This document shows positions 7,558 to 11,266 of a stretch of DNA of 11,266 bases, one piece after another; position 1 is the first letter of the stretch, and the number at the start of each line of letters is the position of its first letter. The stretch comes from Pseudomonas sp. (GTDB lineage: Bacteria > Pseudomonadota > Gammaproteobacteria > Pseudomonadales > Pseudomonadaceae). A program made the translations under genes and the position numbers. Under the pieces are notes generated by a model that saw only the letters and a program-made list of their open reading frames with translations, made no database searches and was not told the DNA's origin. The stretch is taken from positions 1-11,266 of the forward strand of contig JAQZAY010000102.1 of NCBI GenBank assembly GCA_029239415.1, in the 5' to 3' direction.

Positions 7558-9083
7558 GCGACAAGGCCCAGTTCACCCCGCCGAGCCTGTTGCTGACCAC
7601 CATCGGCCTGTCGCTGGCGACGTTCATGCAGGTGCTCGACACCACCATTGCCAACGTCGCCCTGCCGACCATTTCCGGCAACCTGGGGGTCAGCTACGAG
7701 CAAGGCACCTGGGTCATCACCTCGTTTGCCGTGAGCAATGCCATCGCCTTGCCGCTGACCGGCTGGCTGAGCCGGCGTTTCGGCGAGGTCAAGCTGTTCA
7801 TCTGGGCCACGCTGCTGTTCGTGCTGGCCTCGTTCCTGTGCGGCATCGCCCAGTCGATGCCTGAGCTGGTGGGCTTTCGCATCCTGCAGGGCGTGGTCGC
7901 CGGGCCGCTGTACCCCATGACCCAGACGCTGCTGATCGCGGTCTATCCTCCGGCCAAGCGTGGCATGGCGCTGGCGTTGCTGGCCATGGTCACGGTGGTG
8001 GCACCGATTGCCGGGCCGATACTCGGCGGCTGGATCACCGACAGCTACAGCTGGCCCTGGATCTTCTTCATCAATGTGCCGATCGGGCTGTTCGCCGCCG
8101 CCGTGGTGCGCCAGCAGATGCGCGAGCGACCGGTCGCCACCAGTCGCCAGCCAATGGACTATGTCGGCCTGCTGAGCCTGATCGTCGGCGTAGGCGCGCT
8201 GCAGGTGGTGCTCGACAAGGGCAATGACCTGGACTGGTTCGAGTCGACGTTCATCATTGTCGGCAGCGTGATCTCGGTGGTGTTCCTGGCCATCTTCGTG
8301 ATCTGGGAGCTGACCGACAAGCACCCGGTGGTGAATTTGCGGCTGTTCGCCTACCGCAACTTCCGGGTCGGCACGCTGGTGCTGGTCGGTGGCTACGCGG
8401 GCTTCTTCGGCATCAACCTGATCCTGCCGCAATGGTTGCAGACGCAGATGGGCTACACCGCCACCTGGGCGGGCCTGGCGGTGGCACCGATCGGGTTGCT
8501 GCCGGTGCTGATGTCGCCCTTCGTCGGCAAGTACGCCCATCGCGTCGACCTGCGCCTGCTGGCCGGCCTGGCCTTCCTGGCCATTGGCACCAGCTGCTAC
8601 ATGCGCGCCGGCTTCACCAGCGAAGTGGACTTCCAGCATATCGCCCTGGTGCAGCTGTTCATGGGCATCGGGGTGGCGCTGTTCTTCATGCCGACGCTGA
8701 GCATCCTGTTGTCTGACCTGCCGCCCCAGCAGATCGCCGATGGCTCGGGACTGGCGACATTCCTGCGCACCTTGGGCGGCAGTTTCGCAGCGTCGCTGAC
8801 CACCTGGATCTGGATTCGTCGTGCCGACCAGCACCACGCCTATCTCAGCGAACACATCAGCCCGTTCGACCCGGCCACGCGGCACACCCTGGAGCAGCTC
8901 GGAGGCGCCAGCGCACAGAGCTACGCGCAGCTTGAACAGATCGTCAACGGCCAGGCCTACATGATGTCGACGGTGGACTATTTCACCCTGATGACCTGGA
9001 TCTTCGCCGGCCTGATCGTGCTGGTGTGGTTCGCCAGGCCGCCATTCACGGCCAAGGCCGGGCCTGCATCGGCGGGGCACTAG
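7554..9083 (+). CDS. emrB: EmrB-like MFS multidrug exporter (DHA2, 14-TM family)
   Basis: Inner-membrane drug:proton antiporter of 509 aa, normal length for EmrB/QacA-type DHA2 transporters. Family motifs are in place: motif D1 LDTTIANVALP (28-38), motif A around 70-82 (GWLSRRFGEVKLF), motif B with R109 in FRILQG, and the antiporter motif C APIAGPILGGW (150-160). About 14 hydrophobic spans are present, the last at about 480-500. The start overlaps the stop of the emrA-like gene by four bases, so the two subunits are probably made in step. It should work with that adaptor and an outer-membrane TolC-type protein, but no such gene follows: the next gene is convergent. The channel must therefore be encoded elsewhere. 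Substrate range cannot be read from the sequence. Confidence 0.95.
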   Translation: MSDKAQFTPPSLLLTTIGLSLATFMQVLDTTIANVALPTISGNLGVSYEQGTWVITSFAVSNAIALPLTGWLSRRFGEVKLFIWATLLFVLASFLCGIAQSMPELVGFRILQGVVAGPLYPMTQTLLIAVYPPAKRGMALALLAMVTVVAPIAGPILGGWITDSYSWPWIFFINVPIGLFAAAVVRQQMRERPVATSRQPMDYVGLLSLIVGVGALQVVLDKGNDLDWFESTFIIVGSVISVVFLAIFVIWELTDKHPVVNLRLFAYRNFRVGTLVLVGGYAGFFGINLILPQWLQTQMGYTATWAGLAVAPIGLLPVLMSPFVGKYAHRVDLRLLAGLAFLAIGTSCYMRAGFTSEVDFQHIALVQLFMGIGVALFFMPTLSILLSDLPPQQIADGSGLATFLRTLGGSFAASLTTWIWIRRADQHHAYLSEHISPFDPATRHTLEQLGGASAQSYAQLEQIVNGQAYMMSTVDYFTLMTWIFAGLIVLVWFARPPFTAKAGPASAGH

Positions 9084-9094
9084 TCGCCCAGATG

Positions 9095-9116
9095 GATCGC
9101 GCCGCCTGGCGCGATC
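9095..9116. terminator. Shared hairpin between convergent emrB and MocR-type genes
   Basis: A perfect 9-bp stem (GATCGCGCC with GGCGCGATC) around the tetraloop GCCT occupies the middle of the 40-base gap between two convergent stop codons. Neither strand shows a T-run after it, so termination strength is uncertain. Its position fits a bidirectional end for both transcripts. Confidence 0.5.
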
Positions 9117-9123
9117 TGCGACC

Positions 9124-10533
9124 TCATGACGAGTGCACGATCCGCCCCAGCGTGCGCATGGCGCCCTCGGCGTTGTCGGTCCAGGGGCTGCCGTAGTTCA
9201 GGCGGATGCAATTGCCAAAGCGCCGGGTAGGCGAAAAGATCGGCCCGGGGGCGATGCTGATGCCCTGGGCCAGCGCTATCTGGAACAGCTTGAGCGAATC
9301 GACCTGCTCGGGCAGCTCCAGCCACAGAAAGTAGCCGCCTGCAGGCTGGCTGACCCGCGTCTGCGCCGGAAAGTGCCGGTCGATGGCGGCGAGCATCGCC
9401 GCCTGCTGCCCCTCGAGTGCGTAGCGCAATTTGCGCAGGTGCCGGTCGTAGCCGCCATGCTGGAGATAGTCGGCGATCGCGGCCTGGGCGGGCATCGAGG
9501 CGCACAACGAGGTCATCAGCTTGAGCCGTTCGATCTTGCGCGCGAAGCGGCCGGCGGCAACCCAGCCGACGCGGTAGCCAGGCGCCAGGCTCTTGGAAAA
9601 CGATCCGCAGTGCATCACCAGCCCCTCGGTATCGAATGCCTTGGCAGGCTTGGGTGCTTGCTGCGCATAGTACAGCTCGGCGTACACGTCATCCTCGATC
9701 AGTGGCACCTGGTGGCGGCGCAGCAACTGGACCAGCTCCCGCTTGTTGTCCTCTGGCATGCTGGCGCCCACCGGGTTGTGGAACGTGGTCATGCACCACA
9801 CGGCCTTGACCGGATGCTTGTCAAGGGTCTGGGCCAGCACGCCGAGGTCCATGCCTTGGCGCGGATGCACCGGAATCTCCACGGCCTTGAGCTTGAGCCG
9901 TTCGAGCACTTGCAGGCAGGCATAGAAGGCCGGCGCTTCGATCGCCACCAGATCGCCAGGCTCGGTCACGGCCTGCAGGCAGAGGTTCAGGGCCTCGAGG
10001 GCACCGTTGGTGATCAGCAGCTCTTCGATGGGCAGCATGAGCCCGCCGACCATGTAGCGCAGGGCGATCTGTCGACGCAGCTGCGGGTTGCCGGGCGACA
10101 GGTCGGTGACCACCATGCGCGGGTCCATGGTGCGGCTGGCGCTGGCCAGCGAGCGTGACAGGCGCTGCAGTGGAAACAGCGCGGGGCTGGGGAAGGCCGA
10201 ACCGAAGGGTACGGTATTGGGGTCCTTGATCGAGTCGAGGATCGAAAACACCAGGTCGCTGACATCGACATCGGTGGACTCGCTCGCCGGCTCGAGCTGT
10301 CGCGGTTCGTTGAACTGTCGCGGCGCATGGGCGTTGACGAAATACCCGGAGCGGGGCCGCGCACGGATCAGCCCCCGGCGCTCCAGCAGGTAATAGGCCT
10401 GGAACACCGTGGACGGGCTCACGCCGTGGGTCTGGCTGGCATAGCGCACCGACGGTACGCGCTGGCCCGGGCCCAGCACACCGGAGCGGATCAGTTCGGC
10501 GATGTCATCGGCAAATTGTTCGTAGCGTTTCAT
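9124..10533 (-). CDS. MocR-type regulator: GntR HTH fused to PLP aminotransferase-like domain (YdcR-like)
   Basis: Chimeric transcription factor of 469 aa. Residues 1-70 form a GntR winged HTH (MKRYEQFADDIAELIRSG start, VPSVR..., then SPSTVFQAYYLLERRGLI and the wing RPRSGYFV). After a linker, residues from about 90 to the end form a fold-type I aminotransferase domain. PLP-site residues are intact: N253 in FHNPVG, D282-x-Y284 in EDDVY, K314 in SFSKSLAPG with R321 after it, and R444 in CIRLNYG, which usually holds the carboxylate. The domain should therefore bind PLP, probably as a sensor rather than an enzyme. I chose the ATG at 10533 because the family starts right at MKxYxQ; the frame stays open upstream to 10761 but looks non-coding, and the ribosome site is weak. 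Its closest well-known relative by eye is E. coli YdcR. The target is not evident; divergent mgtC or the regulator itself are the nearest candidates. Confidence 0.9.
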   Translation of the reverse strand: MKRYEQFADDIAELIRSGVLGPGQRVPSVRYASQTHGVSPSTVFQAYYLLERRGLIRARPRSGYFVNAHAPRQFNEPRQLEPASESTDVDVSDLVFSILDSIKDPNTVPFGSAFPSPALFPLQRLSRSLASASRTMDPRMVVTDLSPGNPQLRRQIALRYMVGGLMLPIEELLITNGALEALNLCLQAVTEPGDLVAIEAPAFYACLQVLERLKLKAVEIPVHPRQGMDLGVLAQTLDKHPVKAVWCMTTFHNPVGASMPEDNKRELVQLLRRHQVPLIEDDVYAELYYAQQAPKPAKAFDTEGLVMHCGSFSKSLAPGYRVGWVAAGRFARKIERLKLMTSLCASMPAQAAIADYLQHGGYDRHLRKLRYALEGQQAAMLAAIDRHFPAQTRVSQPAGGYFLWLELPEQVDSLKLFQIALAQGISIAPGPIFSPTRRFGNCIRLNYGSPWTDNAEGAMRTLGRIVHSS

Positions 10534-10791
10534 CACGGCTCGGGCAAGAAGAGGTGGACAGACAGTGCCAGGGATTGGCTTGGCGATCATTCGTGCCTGT
10601 CCACTATGGGCTACAGGCTGTTTGCAGCACAGGCTCAGATTGCCTGGGAAACACCCTATCAGATGAGCGATGGCGGCACCCGTGACGACGGCCGCGCATC
10701 GGTTGCTCGACCGGTCCGCTCGAAACAGCCGATTGCACTCGCCGCTTGCGCCAGGGTCCACTGTCTATCCCTAACTTTCCAGGAGGTGGCC
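10534..10791. promoter_or_regulatory. Divergent control region between the MocR-type regulator and the MgtC-like gene
   Basis: This 258-base region has no credible gene. An inverted repeat with 11-base arms and one mismatch (GTGGACAGACA at 10554-10564 and TGCCTGTCCAC at 10594-10604) lies just upstream of the regulator start. A third related box, GTCCACT at 10756-10762, lies 29 bases before the MgtC-like ATG and equals the GTCCACT at 10599-10605. MocR proteins commonly bind spaced repeats of this length, so these are candidate operators. A weak -10 candidate for the regulator, CATAGT (minus, 10608-10603), overlaps the inner arm. No convincing sigma-70 promoter toward the MgtC-like gene was found. 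Confidence 0.45.
10781..10787 (+). promoter_or_regulatory. Strong ribosome binding site of the MgtC-like gene
   Basis: AGGAGGT is a perfect anti-16S match four bases before the ATG at 10792. The spacing is short but workable. It is the strongest ribosome site in the window and fixes the start of this partial gene. Confidence 0.8.
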
Positions 10792-11266
10792 ATGGAGCCG
10801 TGGTGGGAAACGGTCTTGCTGACGATGCAGGCCGAGTTCGCCGATATCACCGATGAACGCCAGTTGACGCAGATCACCGTGCGTTTGCTGATGGCGGCAC
10901 TGTTGGGGGCGGTACTGGGTTTCGAGCGCGAAAGAAAAGGCAAGGCGGCTGGAGTGCGTACGCACATGCTGGTCTCGATGGGGGCCGCTCTGTTCGTGTT
11001 GGCGCCCGGCATGGCCGGGGCCGAAGAGGATGCGCTGAGCCGGGTGATCCAGGGTATTGTCGCGGGGATCGGGTTTCTGGGTGCGGGGACCATCCTCAAG
11101 GGCAACGGCATCGAGGTAGGTCACGTCAAGGGGCTGACCACCGCCGCCGGCCTGTGGATGACAGCCGCCATCGGGGTTGCCGCCGGCATGGGTCGCGAGG
11201 CCACGGCGTTGATCAGCACGCTGCTGGCCTTGCTGGTTCTCAATACCATGCCATGGGTGGTGGACA
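10792..11266 (+). CDS. MgtC/SapB family inner-membrane protein, 3' end beyond the window
   Basis: The frame is open from the ATG to the window end, giving 158 complete codons. The hydrophobic domain matches MgtC/SapB: LLMAALLGAVLGFERERKGKAAGVRTHMLVSMGAALF at about 32-68, then GIVAGIGFLGAGTILKG (88-104) and VKGLTTAAGLWMTAAIGVAAGMG (112-134), with a last membrane span near 138-153. The stretch GFERERKGKxAGxRTHxLVxMGAAL and the GAGTI/GLTTAAxLW motifs are family hallmarks. Family members are linked to growth in low magnesium and, in Salmonella, to survival in macrophages; many plain environmental homologues have no known role, so no magnesium function is claimed here. Whether a C-terminal ACT-like domain follows cannot be seen. 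The gene is divergent from the MocR-type regulator. Confidence 0.9.
   Translation, partial: MEPWWETVLLTMQAEFADITDERQLTQITVRLLMAALLGAVLGFERERKGKAAGVRTHMLVSMGAALFVLAPGMAGAEEDALSRVIQGIVAGIGFLGAGTILKGNGIEVGHVKGLTTAAGLWMTAAIGVAAGMGREATALISTLLALLVLNTMPWVVD

Noticed and set aside
7032..9080. 682-codon open frame on the minus strand, antisense to the MFS pump
   Set aside because: Composition dominated by Gln, His, Arg and Asp with no membrane or fold pattern; the plus frames encode complete EmrA- and EmrB-like proteins.
10534..10761. 76-residue N-terminal extension of the MocR-type regulator
   Set aside because: The family begins at MKRYEQ; the extension looks non-coding and would cover the repeat boxes.
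1..11266. CRISPR, insertion sequences, tRNA, prophage or transferred island
   Set aside because: No regular spaced repeats, transposase motifs, tRNA cloverleaf or clear composition break were seen; only the marR promoter region is AT-rich.

Overview
The window reads as ordinary, gene-dense chromosome of a high-GC gammaproteobacterium. The gene families, codon use, a FliA-type flagellar promoter and the YdcR-like MocR regulator suggest Pseudomonas, probably near the P. putida group. This assignment is inferred from sequence character; no search was run. I see no insertion sequence, phage gene, CRISPR array, tRNA or rRNA.

Left part (25-4128, all minus strand). An MCP chemoreceptor is followed 103 bases downstream by a periplasmic binding protein and then by an ABC permease of the glycine betaine/choline/proline (ProX/ProW) class. 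The last two overlap by four bases (GTGA). The ATPase subunit is not in the window and may lie beyond the left edge. The MCP has a near-consensus sigma-28 promoter, so it should be made with the flagellar regulon. Its position beside the uptake genes suggests that sensing and import may concern the same quaternary amine.

Middle (4129-5735). A 254-base divergent intergenic region separates the MCP from a plus-strand transporter of the YuiF/NhaC-like ion transporter superfamily. The transporter is followed by an 11-bp perfect GC hairpin.

Right-middle (5736-9123). A compact multidrug-efflux operon contains a MarR-family repressor, an EmrA-like membrane fusion protein and an EmrB-like 14-TM MFS pump. 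The last two overlap by ATGA. A perfect 14-bp palindrome lies between the -35 and -10 of the only promoter I can see, and it is the obvious operator for autorepression. No outer-membrane factor gene is present.

Right end (9124-11266). A MocR/GntR-aminotransferase regulator (minus) converges on emrB and diverges from an MgtC/SapB family membrane protein (plus), which is cut by the window end. The 258-base divergent region carries AGTGGAC-type repeats that could be MocR operators serving both genes.

Nothing here is clearly a new biological system. The points most worth checking are the sigma-28-driven receptor beside a quaternary-amine transporter, the palindromic MarR operator, and the shared MocR-like boxes before mgtC.
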